Assembly (NCBI GenBank): GCA_902778625.1
Contig: CACYYM010000012.1
Coordinates: 23,582 to 87,581 of the forward strand
Reading direction: 5' to 3'
Origin: an uncultured Bacteroidales bacterium
GTDB taxonomy: Bacteria; Bacteroidota; Bacteroidia; Bacteroidales; Bacteroidaceae
Length of the DNA stretch: 64,000 bases
The notes beneath the pieces were generated by a model that searched no databases, was not told the DNA's origin, and worked only from the letters and a program-made list of their open reading frames with translations. Positions 7,485 to 18,025 of the stretch are shown here, one piece after another. A program made the translations under genes and the position numbers. How positions within the stretch are numbered: the stretch's first letter is position 1; every line of letters starts with the position of its first letter.

Positions 7485-9668
7485 ATGAAAAGATTCATCC
7501 TGTTTCTGCTCCCATTGTTGGGAACATTGAGTGCCAACGCATGGAGTGGCGATGTAACTGTAGAGACTCCGAGTACTGTGCTTCTCTTGCATGCTCATGA
7601 AGGCGGCGACCTTCGCATGGCCTATTATGGCCCGAATATTACCAGCTTGAAGGAATTGCGCAATGCCGGTGCCGACCTCAACTCGTCTGCCTTGCCGGCT
7701 TTCGGAACGGTGGACATGGTGCAGCTGCCCGCTCTGCAGGTGCTGCATGCCGACGGCGACCTGAACCTTGAACTGAAAGTAGAGCGTTACGAACTGAAAA
7801 CGGAGGATGCTGCGAAGACCCACATCTTCACGATGCAGGACAAGTTGCAGCCCGTCACTGTCAGAGTTTTCTACAAGGCATACAACAAGGTGGACATCAT
7901 TGAGACGTGGACAGAGATTGAGAATGCCGAGAAGAAGCCCGTCACCCTGAAGCGTTTCGACTCGGGCCATCTTGCTCTGCGCCAAGGTGATGTGTGGATA
8001 ACGCACATGCACGGCAACTGGGCAGCAGAGACGGAACCTACATCGGAGCCTCTGACAGGCGGCGTGAAAATCATCCGTAATACCGACGGAACGCGTAACG
8101 CTCATCTCGATGCGCCCGAAGTCATGGTTTCCCTCGACGGAAGGCCGCAGGAGAACAGTGGCCGCGTCGTGGGTGCTGCCCTCTGCTGGAGCGGCAACTT
8201 CGAACTCCGTTTCAACACCATATCCCACAAGGAACATCACTTCTATGCAGGCATCGACCCGCAATCCAGCGAATACATCCTTGACCCGAAGCAAACGTTC
8301 GAGACGCCGCATCTTGCTCTCACCTTTTCCAACGAAGGCTTGAGTGGTGCCAGCCGTAACTTCCACCGCTGGGCACGCACCGAAGGCATGTTGCACCGCG
8401 GGATGAAGACGGGCGACATCCTCCTGAACTCTTGGGAAGGCCTCTACTTCAACATCGACGAGGCGCGCATGATTGCCATGATGGACGACATCAGCCAGTT
8501 TGGCGGCGAGCTGTTCGTCATGGACGACGGTTGGTTCGGCAACAAGTATCCGCGAAAGGACGACACCTCCAGCCTGGGAGACTGGGTGGTGGACAAGAAC
8601 AAACTGCCCAACGGACTCGATGCGCTGACGAAGGCTGCCCGCGAACGCGGCATTAAGTTCGGCATCTGGATAGAGCCGGAGATGGTGAACACGAAAAGCG
8701 AACTCTTCGAGCGTCACCCCGAGTGGGCCTTGCAGACAAAGGGGCGCGACCTGAAACTGGGGCGCGGAGGCACGCAACTGGTGCTCGACATGACCAATCC
8801 CGAGGTGCAGGACTTCGTATTCAAGATTGTGGACGACCTGCTCACGCAGAACCCCGAGATAGCATACATCAAGTGGGATGCTAATGCCTCCATTCAGAAT
8901 TACGGTTCGCTCTACTTGCCCAAGAACCGCCAGCAGAACCTCTACATCGATTACCACCTTGGTTTGCTCAAGACCCTCCAGCGCATCAGGGCCAAGTACC
9001 CCGACATCGTCATTCAGGATTGCGCATCTGGCGGCGGACGTGCCAATTATGGTTTGCTGCCGTACTTCGACGAGTTCTGGACTTCCGACAACACCGATGC
9101 CCTGCAGCGCGTCTTCATCCAGTGGGGCACGTCGCTCTTCTTCCCCGCCAACGCTATGGCCTGCCACATCAATCATTGTCCCTATTGGAACACAGGCGGC
9201 AGAGTCATCCCCATCAAGTTCCGCTGCGATGTCGCTATGTCAGGACGGCTCGGCATCGAGTTGCAGCCAAAGGACATGACCGACGAGGAGCGCAAGCAGA
9301 CGTCCACCTGCATAGCGGACTACAAACAGCTGCGCGAGGTCGTGCAGACAGGCAACCTCTATCGCCTTATCTCGCCTTACGACAAGAAGGGCGTCTCCTC
9401 GCTGATGTACACCGACGATACGCGTCGGAAAGCGGTGCTGTTTGTCTATAAGATTGCCAACTACTATGACCAGTCCATTCCTCGCGTCCGTTTGGCAGGG
9501 CTCAATCCCGATGCCACATATACCTTGACGGAAAAGAACGTCCGCGTAGGCCAGAAGCCCTGTGCGCTCTCAGGCAAGCGGTTCACCGGTCGCTTCCTAA
9601 TGGAGGTCGGCCTCGAAATGCCGCTCCGCGAGGAATACGCCAGCCGTGTGTTTTATATTGAAGATTGA
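7485..9668 (+). CDS. Secreted GH36 alpha-galactosidase
   Basis: A 727-residue protein; the ATG at 7485 gives a typical signal peptide ending near AWSG, and upstream in-frame starts would only add repeat-derived sequence. The GH36 hallmarks are present: DDGWFG, GIWIEPEMVN, the nucleophile in YIKWDAN (D465), CASGGGR, and the acid/base in TSDNTDA (D535). It should remove alpha-1,6-galactose side chains from galactomannan or its oligosaccharides, probably in the periplasm, clearing the backbone for the mannanases. It is followed 20 bp later by the GH130 gene. Its stop codon lies within a heptamer repeat tract (9656-9683). Confidence 0.93.
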   Translation: MKRFILFLLPLLGTLSANAWSGDVTVETPSTVLLLHAHEGGDLRMAYYGPNITSLKELRNAGADLNSSALPAFGTVDMVQLPALQVLHADGDLNLELKVERYELKTEDAAKTHIFTMQDKLQPVTVRVFYKAYNKVDIIETWTEIENAEKKPVTLKRFDSGHLALRQGDVWITHMHGNWAAETEPTSEPLTGGVKIIRNTDGTRNAHLDAPEVMVSLDGRPQENSGRVVGAALCWSGNFELRFNTISHKEHHFYAGIDPQSSEYILDPKQTFETPHLALTFSNEGLSGASRNFHRWARTEGMLHRGMKTGDILLNSWEGLYFNIDEARMIAMMDDISQFGGELFVMDDGWFGNKYPRKDDTSSLGDWVVDKNKLPNGLDALTKAARERGIKFGIWIEPEMVNTKSELFERHPEWALQTKGRDLKLGRGGTQLVLDMTNPEVQDFVFKIVDDLLTQNPEIAYIKWDANASIQNYGSLYLPKNRQQNLYIDYHLGLLKTLQRIRAKYPDIVIQDCASGGGRANYGLLPYFDEFWTSDNTDALQRVFIQWGTSLFFPANAMACHINHCPYWNTGGRVIPIKFRCDVAMSGRLGIELQPKDMTDEERKQTSTCIADYKQLREVVQTGNLYRLISPYDKKGVSSLMYTDDTRRKAVLFVYKIANYYDQSIPRVRLAGLNPDATYTLTEKNVRVGQKPCALSGKRFTGRFLMEVGLEMPLREEYASRVFYIED

Positions 9669-9683
9669 ACATTGAAGATTGAA
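9656..9683. repeat. Heptamer tract (GATTGAA type), four units
   Basis: TATTGAA, GATTGAA, CATTGAA and GATTGAA lie head to tail. The tract spans the GH36 stop codon and the short gap to the GH130 gene. The same heptamer is found inside the sigma factor gene at 41614-41641. Confidence 0.8.
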
Positions 9684-9688
9684 AACTG

Positions 9689-10855
9689 ATGACTTACGAA
9701 TCACGAAAGAAACAGCTGTTCGAACGACACGAAGAGTTACTCTCCCTCAAGAACGAGCCTCAGCCCTGGGGCAATGGTATCTATGAGAAGTATCAGCACC
9801 CCATACTGACGGCCGAGCACACGCCTTTAGAGTGGCGCTATGACTTCTGCGAGAAGGACAATCCCTATTTGATGCAGCGCATCATGATGAATGCCGTGTT
9901 GAATGCCGGTGCCATCAAACTCGACGGCCGATACCTGCTGGTGTGCCGTGTGGAAGGCGCCGACCGCAAATCGTTCTTCGCCGTAGCAGAGAGTCCCAAC
10001 GGCATCGACGGCTTCCGCTTTTGGGACGAACCCATCACGATGCCTGAGGACATCATCCCTGCTACCAACATCTACGACATGCGCGTCACACAGCACGAAG
10101 ACGGCTGGATATACGGCGTGTTCTGTGCCGAGCGTCACGACGACTCGCAGCCCGGCAACCTCAGTGCCGCCACTGCCACTGCCGCCATCGCCCGCACGAA
10201 AGACCTCAAGAACTGGGAACGCCTGCCAGACCTCAAAAGCCGCAGCCAGCAGCGCAATGTCGTGCTTCATCCCGAATTCGTGAATGGCAAGTATGCTTTA
10301 TATACCCGTCCTCAAGACGGATTCATCGACACGGGAAGCGGTGGAGGCATAGGTTGGGCTTTGGTGGACGACATCACTCATGCAGAGGTCAAGGAGGAGA
10401 TTATCATTAATCCGCGACACTACCACACCATCCAGGAAGTGAAGAACGGCGAAGGACCTGCTCCGCTGAAGACGCCGAAGGGCTGGTTGCATCTGGCTCA
10501 TGGCGTGCGCGGAACTGCCGACGGACTGCGCTACGTATTATATATGTATATGACGGCCCTCGACGACCCCACACGCGTCATTGCCAAGCCCGGGGGCTGG
10601 TTCCTGGTGCCCGAGGGAGAGGAATATGTGGGCGATGTGATGAATGTGGCATTTTCCAACGGCTGGATTCTCGACGACGACGGACGCGTCCTCATCTACT
10701 ATGCAACTGCCGACACGCGTCTGCATGTGGCAGTCAGTTCGCTCGACCGCCTCATCGACTATTGCTTACATACGCCCGAGGACGGACTGACGACGGGAGC
10801 AAGCGTGGAAACCATCAAGCAACTTATCCGCAAGAATCATGGCACACTTAAGTGA
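9689..10855 (+). CDS. GH130 4-O-beta-D-mannosyl-D-glucose phosphorylase
   Basis: A 388-residue cytoplasmic enzyme (no signal peptide), about the size of the characterised Bacteroides fragilis mannosylglucose phosphorylase (GH130 subfamily 1). The conserved [11 protein letters not shown] carries the catalytic Asp (D130), with phosphate-binding Arg/His residues in VVLHPEF and LAHGVRG. It should convert Man-beta-1,4-Glc plus phosphate into alpha-mannose-1-phosphate and glucose. The product of the epimerase at the start of the window is its expected substrate. It overlaps the next gene by 17 bp, so transport and phosphorolysis are translationally coupled. Confidence 0.93.
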   Translation: MTYESRKKQLFERHEELLSLKNEPQPWGNGIYEKYQHPILTAEHTPLEWRYDFCEKDNPYLMQRIMMNAVLNAGAIKLDGRYLLVCRVEGADRKSFFAVAESPNGIDGFRFWDEPITMPEDIIPATNIYDMRVTQHEDGWIYGVFCAERHDDSQPGNLSAATATAAIARTKDLKNWERLPDLKSRSQQRNVVLHPEFVNGKYALYTRPQDGFIDTGSGGGIGWALVDDITHAEVKEEIIINPRHYHTIQEVKNGEGPAPLKTPKGWLHLAHGVRGTADGLRYVLYMYMTALDDPTRVIAKPGGWFLVPEGEEYVGDVMNVAFSNGWILDDDGRVLIYYATADTRLHVAVSSLDRLIDYCLHTPEDGLTTGASVETIKQLIRKNHGTLK

Positions 10856-12248
10856 AAAAATAGGTTACGGCTTCGGCGACATGTCGTCGTCGATGTTCTG
10901 GAAGGTGTTCTCGTATTACCTGCCTTTCTTCTACTCCAACATCTTCGGGCTGAGCCTTGTTGATGCCGGCGTGTTGGTGCTTGTCACTCGCATCTGGGAT
11001 GCCGTCAGCGACCCCATGATGGGCATCATTGCCGACCGCACGCAGACGCGCTGGGGCAAGTATCGGCCTTACCTGTTGTTTGTAGCGCCATTGTTCAGCA
11101 TTGCAGGCATCCTGCTCTTCACCACGCCCGACTGGTCGTATGGCGCTAAACTCATCTACGCCAACATTACCTATATCCTGATGATGACAATCTACACGGC
11201 CATCAACGTGCCATACGGAGCCATGCTGGGCGTGATGACCGACGACTCGCAGGAAAAGACCGTCTTTTCCTCCTTCCGCATGTTCTTTGCTTATGGCGGC
11301 TCATTCATCGCTCTAGCAACATGGGAACCGCTAGTATCGTGGTTCCGCGGAATGGAACAAACCGTTCCACAGGCTTGGCAGCACGCCATGATGGTGGTTG
11401 CCGCCGCGTGCTTCGTTCTCTTCCTGCTCACCTTTGCCCTGACACGCGAACGCCTCAAGACCGTCTCTTCGGTCAGCATCGGCAAGGACTTCCGCTCGCT
11501 CCTCTCGAACCACCCGTGGTGGCTGCTCATCGGTGCCGCCCTTTGCTTCAACCTCTTCTGCACCGTTCGCGGCGCCACGGTGGCCTATTACTTCGCGGAC
11601 ATTATTGGCTTCGGCCAGTCCTTACGCTGTTCGCTGTTCGGCATTGACCTTTCCTTATTTTTTTATGCCGGTCTGTTCCTTAGCGTAGGCGAGGTGTCGA
11701 ACATGGTGGGCGTGGCCTGCACGGTTCCCCTTGCAAGGCGTTTCGGAAAGAAGTCGCTGTTCATCGGCGTCAATGCCGTGCTGATGGTGCTCAGCATCTG
11801 CTTCTTCTTCATCCCCGTTTCGCCCGTCGGCTTCTGGATTATGCTTCTCTTCCAAGTCCTCATCAGCATGCTCACAGGCGTGATGTCGCCCCTCGTATGG
11901 TCGATGTATGCCGATGTCAGCGACTATGCCGAGTTGCGTTACAAGACGGCTTCCACGGGTCTCATCTTCTCTTCAAGTTCGATGGCGCAGAAGTTTGGCG
12001 GTGCCATTGGCGGCGCTGCTGTCCTCTGGCTGCTCTCTGCCTGTGGATACATGCCCCGCAGCGAAGAGCAACTGGCGGGTCAAGCACTCATCGCGCAACC
12101 CGAGTCGGCGCTCCTTTGCCTCCGATGCCTAATGTCGTTCATCCCCGCTGCCGTAGCTCTGATTGCCATCCTTGCCTGTCACTTCTACCCGCTGACAACG
12201 GAACGCATGGCCGAAATAAATCAGCAACTAAAGGAAACGCGACTTTAA
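10839..12248 (+). CDS. GPH-family (MelB-like) sugar:cation symporter
   Basis: A 469-residue inner-membrane protein with about 12 hydrophobic segments. The signature [20 protein letters not shown] (residues about 58-77) is diagnostic of glycoside-pentoside-hexuronide symporters. Position and overlap with the GH130 gene point to uptake of mannobiose or short manno-oligosaccharides from the periplasm. The ATG at 10839 lies inside the GH130 coding region; the next Met would lose the first helix. It overlaps the convergent SPFH gene by 4 bp at the 3' end, which leaves no room for a separate terminator hairpin. Confidence 0.9.
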   Translation: MAHLSEKIGYGFGDMSSSMFWKVFSYYLPFFYSNIFGLSLVDAGVLVLVTRIWDAVSDPMMGIIADRTQTRWGKYRPYLLFVAPLFSIAGILLFTTPDWSYGAKLIYANITYILMMTIYTAINVPYGAMLGVMTDDSQEKTVFSSFRMFFAYGGSFIALATWEPLVSWFRGMEQTVPQAWQHAMMVVAAACFVLFLLTFALTRERLKTVSSVSIGKDFRSLLSNHPWWLLIGAALCFNLFCTVRGATVAYYFADIIGFGQSLRCSLFGIDLSLFFYAGLFLSVGEVSNMVGVACTVPLARRFGKKSLFIGVNAVLMVLSICFFFIPVSPVGFWIMLLFQVLISMLTGVMSPLVWSMYADVSDYAELRYKTASTGLIFSSSSMAQKFGGAIGGAAVLWLLSACGYMPRSEEQLAGQALIAQPESALLCLRCLMSFIPAAVALIAILACHFYPLTTERMAEINQQLKETRL

Positions 12249-13210
12249 TTCATTGAGCCTGTGTTGACGACGGGCTGGGCGGAGTCATCGCCGCAAAGCA
12301 CGACGAGGAGGTTGCTTACCATAGCAGCCTTCTTGTCGGCATCGAGCTCCACGACGCCTTCCTTGGAGAGCTTGTCGAGCGCCATCTTTACCATCGAGAC
12401 GGCGCCGTCCACAATCTTTTCGCGCGCCGTGATGATGGCCGAAGCTTGCTGGCGACGCAGCATGACTGCAGCAATCTCGGGAGCGTAAGCCAAGTAGTTG
12501 ATGCGAGCTTCTACCACCTCGATGCCAGCCAGCGCCAAGCGGTCGTCGAGTTTCTGCTCAAGCAACTGGTTGATGTCTTCCGAGCCGGAACGAAGGGTAA
12601 GCTCGCCTGCACCGCCATCCTCGTCGTCGTAAGCGTACTGCCCAGCTACTTGGCGCAACGCCGCGTCACTCTGCACCCGCACGAACTTCTCCAGCGCATT
12701 CATGATGCTCTTCACGTCAGCACCCGTCGTGCCTTGAGCCGTCGTTGCCATCGTCTGCGTATCGACCTCGAAGAGTGCCTTGTACGTGTCCTTCAGCTTC
12801 CACACGAGCACCAGTCCAATCATCACGGGATTGCCCACCTTGTCGTTCACCTTGATGGGTTCGGCATCGAGGTTACGGGCACGCAGCGACAGCTTCTTCG
12901 TCCCGTAGAAGGGATTAATCCAGTAGAAGCCCGCCTTTGCAAACGTGCCGGCGTACTTGCCGAACCATGTTATTACGCGCGCCTCGTTGGGCTCCAACTG
13001 CATGAGGCCGCACCACATGATGATGTTCACGACAATCATCAACACGCTGCCTCCAAGCAGCCACCCGCCTTGAGCACCACTCGTAGCGTCGAGCTGGATG
13101 ATGCCCTTCACGACACCTACAATCGACAGCACAAGAACTGCCAGGTTCACAAACAGCATCAGGAAACCATTCACAACAATTCCCTTAAACTCAAATTCCT
13201 TTGTTTCCAT
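12245..13210 (-). CDS. SPFH/band 7 (stomatin-like) membrane protein
   Basis: A 321-residue protein with two N-terminal hydrophobic segments (about 12-40 and 48-70), followed by an SPFH domain (EARVITWFGKYAGT, VNDKVGNPVMIGLVLVWKL) and a C-terminal helical region. Such proteins form membrane microdomain scaffolds. No NfeD partner is adjacent; it lies 12 bp downstream of the M28 peptidase gene and may be co-transcribed with it. Confidence 0.85.
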   Translation of the reverse strand: METKEFEFKGIVVNGFLMLFVNLAVLVLSIVGVVKGIIQLDATSGAQGGWLLGGSVLMIVVNIIMWCGLMQLEPNEARVITWFGKYAGTFAKAGFYWINPFYGTKKLSLRARNLDAEPIKVNDKVGNPVMIGLVLVWKLKDTYKALFEVDTQTMATTAQGTTGADVKSIMNALEKFVRVQSDAALRQVAGQYAYDDEDGGAGELTLRSGSEDINQLLEQKLDDRLALAGIEVVEARINYLAYAPEIAAVMLRRQQASAIITAREKIVDGAVSMVKMALDKLSKEGVVELDADKKAAMVSNLLVVLCGDDSAQPVVNTGSMN

Positions 13211-13222
13211 ATCTTTTATTTA

Positions 13223-14473
13223 TTAGTGTTGTTCAATGAAGTCGCGGACGAGGCGGAAGGTAGGTTCGTAGCTGTCGGTCACGACATGCTCCCAGTTGTC
13301 GTAGATGGTGTGGTAGTACTGGAAAGCATCGCCCTTCTCGTTCTCGAGGAAGATGCAGGGCACGTGCCGGACGGCGAAGACATAATGGTCGCTGTTTGCT
13401 GCGAGGTCGCCGCGATGCAGTGACTTGAAGTGGCGCTTTTCGGCGTTAATCTTCTCGAAGAGCGGGAAGGCCTTCATGCCCTCGTCACTCACCTCGCAAT
13501 ACTCAACGGGATTGTTGTCGCCTATCATGTCGATGTTGAAGAGATATTTAATCTTCTCGAGCGGGAAAGTAGGATGCTCCACAAAATAGGTCGAGCCGCG
13601 CAGGTTGGCGTCCTCGCCCGAGAAGGCCAGGAAGTACATGTCGAACTTGGGGCGATGCTTGGCGTAATAGGCGGCAAGCGTGACGATGGTAGCCGAGCCG
13701 GACGCATTGTCGTTGGCACCCGCATAGAATATCTTCTTGCCGAGGTTGCCGAGGTGGTCGTAATGGGCTGTAAAGACGTAGCAACTGTCGTGACGCTCTC
13801 CCTCTATCTTCGAAATGACGTTGAAGCACTCGTAATCCTTCAGGAACTTGGCATCAACATTGAGCTTGACGCGCTGCACGCCCTCGATGGCCTCCGGCGT
13901 CACCCAGACGATAGGCTTATCGACAACACGATGCCCGTAGGCCTTGAAGAACTTTATCGGCGCAGGCCACGTGTAGATGAGACCTGCATTCGTGCATCCG
14001 CCAGCCGTTTGCAAGCGGGAGAAAGCCTCGCGATGCTTGTAGGTGAACCAAAACTCGCAAGCCACCAGGCAGTTCTTGTATTCGGGCTTCGCAAGGTCGG
14101 CAAACATCTTGTCGGCATCGAAATGGAGTGTATCGACGTGATAGACTGGGAACTCCCCTTTGACGCCCGGACTGTATTCCCTCATTGAGAAGTCCACTCC
14201 GGGACGAAGCGTCTTCCCGTCCGCCCACATCTCCATCTTGCCGGCAAAGGTCTGGATGTCGAGCGTAAAGGGTTGCAAGGTCACTTCATCCACGCCAGCC
14301 TTCTTGTATTCCTTTTCGAGGAACTTTCCCGCTTTATTCGCACCGCCCTTCGCATAGCCGCGACCCTGATACTTCGCACTGGCCAGTTCCTTCACGACAC
14401 GTTTGTAGTGCGCCATGTCCTGCGCACCTGCCTGCACACAAACAGCAAGCATAATTAATAATAGTTTCTTCAT
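13223..14473 (-). CDS. Secreted M28 family zinc aminopeptidase
   Basis: A 416-residue protein with a signal peptide (1-18). The metal and catalytic residues of family M28 are visible: His237 in FTAHYDH, Asp255 in GANDNASG, Glu287-Asp288 in FSGED, Asp in NIDMIGD and a C-terminal His in YYHTIYD. An inserted PA-like region (about 100-210) precedes the peptidase core. It probably cleaves N-terminal residues from peptides in the periplasm. It is located 34 bp downstream of the GH78-like gene and 12 bp upstream of the SPFH gene. Confidence 0.9.
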   Translation of the reverse strand: MKKLLLIMLAVCVQAGAQDMAHYKRVVKELASAKYQGRGYAKGGANKAGKFLEKEYKKAGVDEVTLQPFTLDIQTFAGKMEMWADGKTLRPGVDFSMREYSPGVKGEFPVYHVDTLHFDADKMFADLAKPEYKNCLVACEFWFTYKHREAFSRLQTAGGCTNAGLIYTWPAPIKFFKAYGHRVVDKPIVWVTPEAIEGVQRVKLNVDAKFLKDYECFNVISKIEGERHDSCYVFTAHYDHLGNLGKKIFYAGANDNASGSATIVTLAAYYAKHRPKFDMYFLAFSGEDANLRGSTYFVEHPTFPLEKIKYLFNIDMIGDNNPVEYCEVSDEGMKAFPLFEKINAEKRHFKSLHRGDLAANSDHYVFAVRHVPCIFLENEKGDAFQYYHTIYDNWEHVVTDSYEPTFRLVRDFIEQH

Positions 14474-14507
14474 AGTATAGTATCTTAATTTCTTATTCTC
14501 TTATTTT

Positions 14508-16730
14508 CTAAATCCCCTTAACCAGATGCTGCCCTTGCTCCAACTTCTTCGTTTTTCCATTAGGAAAGACGACCTCCGCCGTACAGCCTTCAGGTATGAG
14601 GGTCGAGATTTCCATCTGTTTCCCTTTCTTCTGGATGCTTACGGTAATTTTGCCGCTGACGCTCTCGATGGTGCAAGAAGCCTCTTTCAGATATCCCAGT
14701 TGGGGGCGGATGCGGAAGGTCTTGAACCCGGGCGAAGTCGGCTCGATGCCACATACCTTCTGGCTCAAGATGGTCAAGGGACCGCCACTCCATCCGTGAT
14801 TGTACGTTCCCCAGCAAGAGTTGACCATCGGTTCGCCCGGCTTGGGCTTTGTTCCTTCGGGCATCCAGTTTTCTGGTAATGTGGTCAGCCCAGGGAAATC
14901 CAGCATGGGCTTGTAGCGCTTGCGTATGCGGTCCAATCCTTGGCTGGCAGCATTCATCTGGAACAAGGCTTCCAGCACATATTTCTCCATATATGGACTG
15001 GCGTGGTATTCCTTTGTCAGGCATTCGGTCAAAGCTTTGTATTTATCTTCCGATGCCAATCCCGACACGACAGCAAGGGCATTTCCCCGGTCGTCGGTCT
15101 CGCCGGTATAGTCGGGCGAACGGTACACGCCATCCTTCCAAAACCGTTTGTCGAAGTTGTCTGCCATCCTTTTCAACATGCCGCCTATCTGAGCCACATC
15201 ATTCGCTTTATCAAGAATCTTCGCGAGTTCACGTTCACCCTTCAGAGCCAAATAATACCAGCAGTTCTGCAATAGAAGTTGGTCTATGTTCTCACCCCAA
15301 TCGCCCCAGAACCAGTCGCCCCGACGCAGGATGACAAGACCGTCGGCATCTGTCTGCCAGACATCATGCAGATAACGATGCAGACGAGCATAATGTGTCT
15401 TGGCAATTGAGAAATCACCCGCATAGAAGCATTGGGTATAGATGCCGTACCATCCGCAAGTGGCCAGAATCTGTGAGGGCAGTTCCTTGTTCCAGTTTCC
15501 AGCTGGAACGGGCGAGTACATGATGCCATCTGCTCGCTGCCAGTTGAATAGTTCGTTCAGTCCCTTGAAGCCCATCTGTGCGCCCTCGGGACTCAGAGCG
15601 TAATAAGCCTCGCCCAACTCGTTCACAGCATCGCCCCACCATTGTCCTCGCTCGCGATCGGGACAGTCCATGAAGTTGTCCCTCATCGTGATGTAAAGGG
15701 TGCGTTGGGCACGAAGCCACAATTCGTTGAAGAACGGGTCGTTGCAACGGAAGGGTTCCACGAAGTCGCACCCATAACCCGTCTCGCGGAATTTCACCTC
15801 TTCCATCTCCACGCCCTTGGGCAGGATGTACCACACCTCGTGACCATTGAACCACCCGAAGTTCTCGTACTCCTGCTCGCCTTTGCGGGTAATGTACTCG
15901 CATCTGGGAGTGGCCGAGCCGCCTATCATGTGGACGTCTGTCTGAATCTTGACGAGCAGGCCCTCGTCGGACGACTTGAGCCGCATATAAGGGGTGCATT
16001 GGCAGTTGTAGGGCAGACGACAAACCAGGGTGTCGCCACGTTGCTCCGTGCTTACGTATTCCCGGAGCCCAAGGTCTTTCCACATTGGGATAGGTCTCTT
16101 CACCAGTTTGCCCAACGCGCAATTCTCTACATCGACGGGCAGCACTTCCTCCAGACCGTATGTGTAGCTGTTTTTGTACCATCCCTGTTCCTCCCTCCGC
16201 GCATCAAACCGGATATTGCTCTCGGAGATGCGATAGTTGGGTTTGGGCTCGTCGGTTTCGCCATAAGCACCATAAACGGCTCCTCGCCACGATTTGTCGG
16301 AACAAATGTCCACGCCCTCCGCCCGAGCATCGAACAGCAAGCCAGCCGTTCCGCTGTTGACATGACTGAAACCATTCAGCCCGAAGTACCAAGTCAGCAC
16401 GGCTATCAGGTTCTCGCCAGGCTTCAGATAGGGAGCTATTTCCACCTCGTCGTAATAACTGCTGTTTGGAGCCGGGCCGCGTTTCAGTCCGCCCTCGAAG
16501 ACAACCAGCTGCTCGTTGATATAGAGCCAGTATTTCGAGTCCGTCGCAATCTTTGCCTTTACCGATGCCGGCACTTTCTCGACGTTTGCCTTCTTGCGCC
16601 AAAGCATCCAGGTGTTGGGGCGGCTCTGATGATGCTCCAACGTCAGGTACTGTCCTTTCCATTCCTCAGCCTGTCCCAAAGCGGGAATCATGATGATAAA
16701 TGCCAGTAAAAACTGTCTTAAGCGGGCCAT
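14508..16730 (-). CDS. GH78-like alpha-L-rhamnosidase family protein, secreted
   Basis: A 740-residue protein with a signal peptide (1-20). An N-terminal beta-sandwich (about 40-330) precedes an (alpha/alpha)6 barrel with the GH78-type motif DCPDRERGQWWGD (355-367), where the general acid is expected, and a C-terminal beta-sandwich (about 640-740) ending in a typical GKTKKLEQG region. The substrate could be rhamnose or another alpha-L-sugar; sequence alone does not decide. It is transcribed away from the oxidoreductase gene, with which it shares a 128-bp divergent promoter region. Confidence 0.8.
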   Translation of the reverse strand: MARLRQFLLAFIIMIPALGQAEEWKGQYLTLEHHQSRPNTWMLWRKKANVEKVPASVKAKIATDSKYWLYINEQLVVFEGGLKRGPAPNSSYYDEVEIAPYLKPGENLIAVLTWYFGLNGFSHVNSGTAGLLFDARAEGVDICSDKSWRGAVYGAYGETDEPKPNYRISESNIRFDARREEQGWYKNSYTYGLEEVLPVDVENCALGKLVKRPIPMWKDLGLREYVSTEQRGDTLVCRLPYNCQCTPYMRLKSSDEGLLVKIQTDVHMIGGSATPRCEYITRKGEQEYENFGWFNGHEVWYILPKGVEMEEVKFRETGYGCDFVEPFRCNDPFFNELWLRAQRTLYITMRDNFMDCPDRERGQWWGDAVNELGEAYYALSPEGAQMGFKGLNELFNWQRADGIMYSPVPAGNWNKELPSQILATCGWYGIYTQCFYAGDFSIAKTHYARLHRYLHDVWQTDADGLVILRRGDWFWGDWGENIDQLLLQNCWYYLALKGERELAKILDKANDVAQIGGMLKRMADNFDKRFWKDGVYRSPDYTGETDDRGNALAVVSGLASEDKYKALTECLTKEYHASPYMEKYVLEALFQMNAASQGLDRIRKRYKPMLDFPGLTTLPENWMPEGTKPKPGEPMVNSCWGTYNHGWSGGPLTILSQKVCGIEPTSPGFKTFRIRPQLGYLKEASCTIESVSGKITVSIQKKGKQMEISTLIPEGCTAEVVFPNGKTKKLEQGQHLVKGI

Positions 16731-16759
16731 AACCTATTACGTAGTTGATATTCTGCATG

Positions 16760-16819
16760 CAAAGATACAAAAGAAATAAGAATTACGAATTAAGAATCAA
16801 GAATTATTTCGTATCTTTG
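16760..16819. promoter_or_regulatory. Divergent promoter pair with heptamer tract between the -7 boxes
   Basis: CAAAGATA at 16760-16767 is the minus-strand TATCTTTG for the GH78-like gene; TATCTTTG at 16812-16819 serves the oxidoreductase gene. Between them lie four heptamers (AGAATTA, CGAATTA, AGAATCA, AGAATTA; 16779-16806) that occupy the -33 region of both promoters. Confidence 0.65.
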
Positions 16820-16858
16820 CATCCAGGAACGGAACAACTAACAATTTATTATTGAATC

Positions 16859-18025
16859 ATGACAGAAAGGAAACTGCGAATGGGCATGATTGGCGGCGGA
16901 GGAAACGCCATGATAGGCCCCATCCATCTGCGCGCAGCATTGATGGAAAACGATATCGAACTCGTTTGTGGTTGCTTCAGCCGCAACTACCAGACCTCGC
17001 TCTCTACGGGACTGGCTTGGCACGTCCCCTGCGAGCGCATCTATCACGACTACAAAGAGATGCTGGAGAAAGAGGCCGCCCTTCCCAAAGGGGAGCGTAT
17101 GGACTTCGTGACCATCGTGACGCCCAATAAGGTGCATTACGAGCAAGCCGCTCTGGCGCTCGACCTCGGGTTCGACGTCGTGCTGGACAAACCGATGACC
17201 TTCTCGCTGGAAGAGGCTTTGAAGTTGCAAGAAAAGGTGGAGCGGACGGGCCTCACGCTCGCTCTCACCCACACCTATTCGGGCTATCCTGCCATCAAGG
17301 AGATGAAAACGCGCATAGCCGAGGGTCAGTTGGGCAAGTTGCGCCGCGTTTATGTCGAGTACACGCAAGGTTGGCTCTCTCAGCGCATCGAGTTGGAGGG
17401 CGGCAACAATGCCGGCTGGCGCACCGACCCCAGCCAGTCGGGCAAGGGTGGCTGCATCGGCGACATCGGCACCCATGCCTGGCACCTATCGGAGTACGTG
17501 ACGGGCGAGAAGGTTGTGGAGCTTTGTGCCGAACTCAACACGTTCGTCGATGGACGCCTCAACGACGACGATGCGGCGGCTTTCCTACACTACACGAACG
17601 GCGTCAAGGGCGTGCTGCATGCCACTCAGATTGCCGCGGGCGAGGAGAACAGGCTCTCCATTCGTGTCTATGGCGAGAGGGGCGGCCTGGAGTGGCACCA
17701 GATGGAACCCAACACGCTGATAGCGCGCTGGGCCGACCGTCCCACGGAACTGATCCGAACGGGCAACGGCTATATGTGCGACCTGGCAAAGTGGAACACA
17801 CGAACCCCAGGCGGGCATCCCGAGGGCTACATCGAGGCCTTTGCGAACATCTACCGCAACTTCGCCAAGACCGTCCGCGCCAAAGCGAAGGGAGAGACGC
17901 CTTCGCCCGAGAGTCTGGACTTCCCGAACGTCTACGACGGCGTTCGCGGCCTGCAGTTCATCGAGACAATGGTAGCGTCTGGCTACAACAAAGAAGGGAA
18001 ATGGGTTAAGTGGGTTGAGAAATAG
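16859..18025 (+). CDS. Gfo/Idh/MocA-family NAD(P)-dependent oxidoreductase
   Basis: A 388-residue protein. The Rossmann fold begins at residue about 7 (MGMIGGGGNAMIG), and the family motif appears as DKPMTF in place of the usual EKP. The C-terminal alpha/beta domain contains GDIGTHAWHL, with the conserved catalytic-type Asp/His. There is no signal peptide, so it is cytoplasmic and likely acts on a sugar or sugar acid. The substrate is unknown; divergent placement against the GH78-like gene suggests processing of the sugar that hydrolase releases. The 3' end overlaps the convergent CDF gene by 20 bp. Confidence 0.88.
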   Translation: MTERKLRMGMIGGGGNAMIGPIHLRAALMENDIELVCGCFSRNYQTSLSTGLAWHVPCERIYHDYKEMLEKEAALPKGERMDFVTIVTPNKVHYEQAALALDLGFDVVLDKPMTFSLEEALKLQEKVERTGLTLALTHTYSGYPAIKEMKTRIAEGQLGKLRRVYVEYTQGWLSQRIELEGGNNAGWRTDPSQSGKGGCIGDIGTHAWHLSEYVTGEKVVELCAELNTFVDGRLNDDDAAAFLHYTNGVKGVLHATQIAAGEENRLSIRVYGERGGLEWHQMEPNTLIARWADRPTELIRTGNGYMCDLAKWNTRTPGGHPEGYIEAFANIYRNFAKTVRAKAKGETPSPESLDFPNVYDGVRGLQFIETMVASGYNKEGKWVKWVEK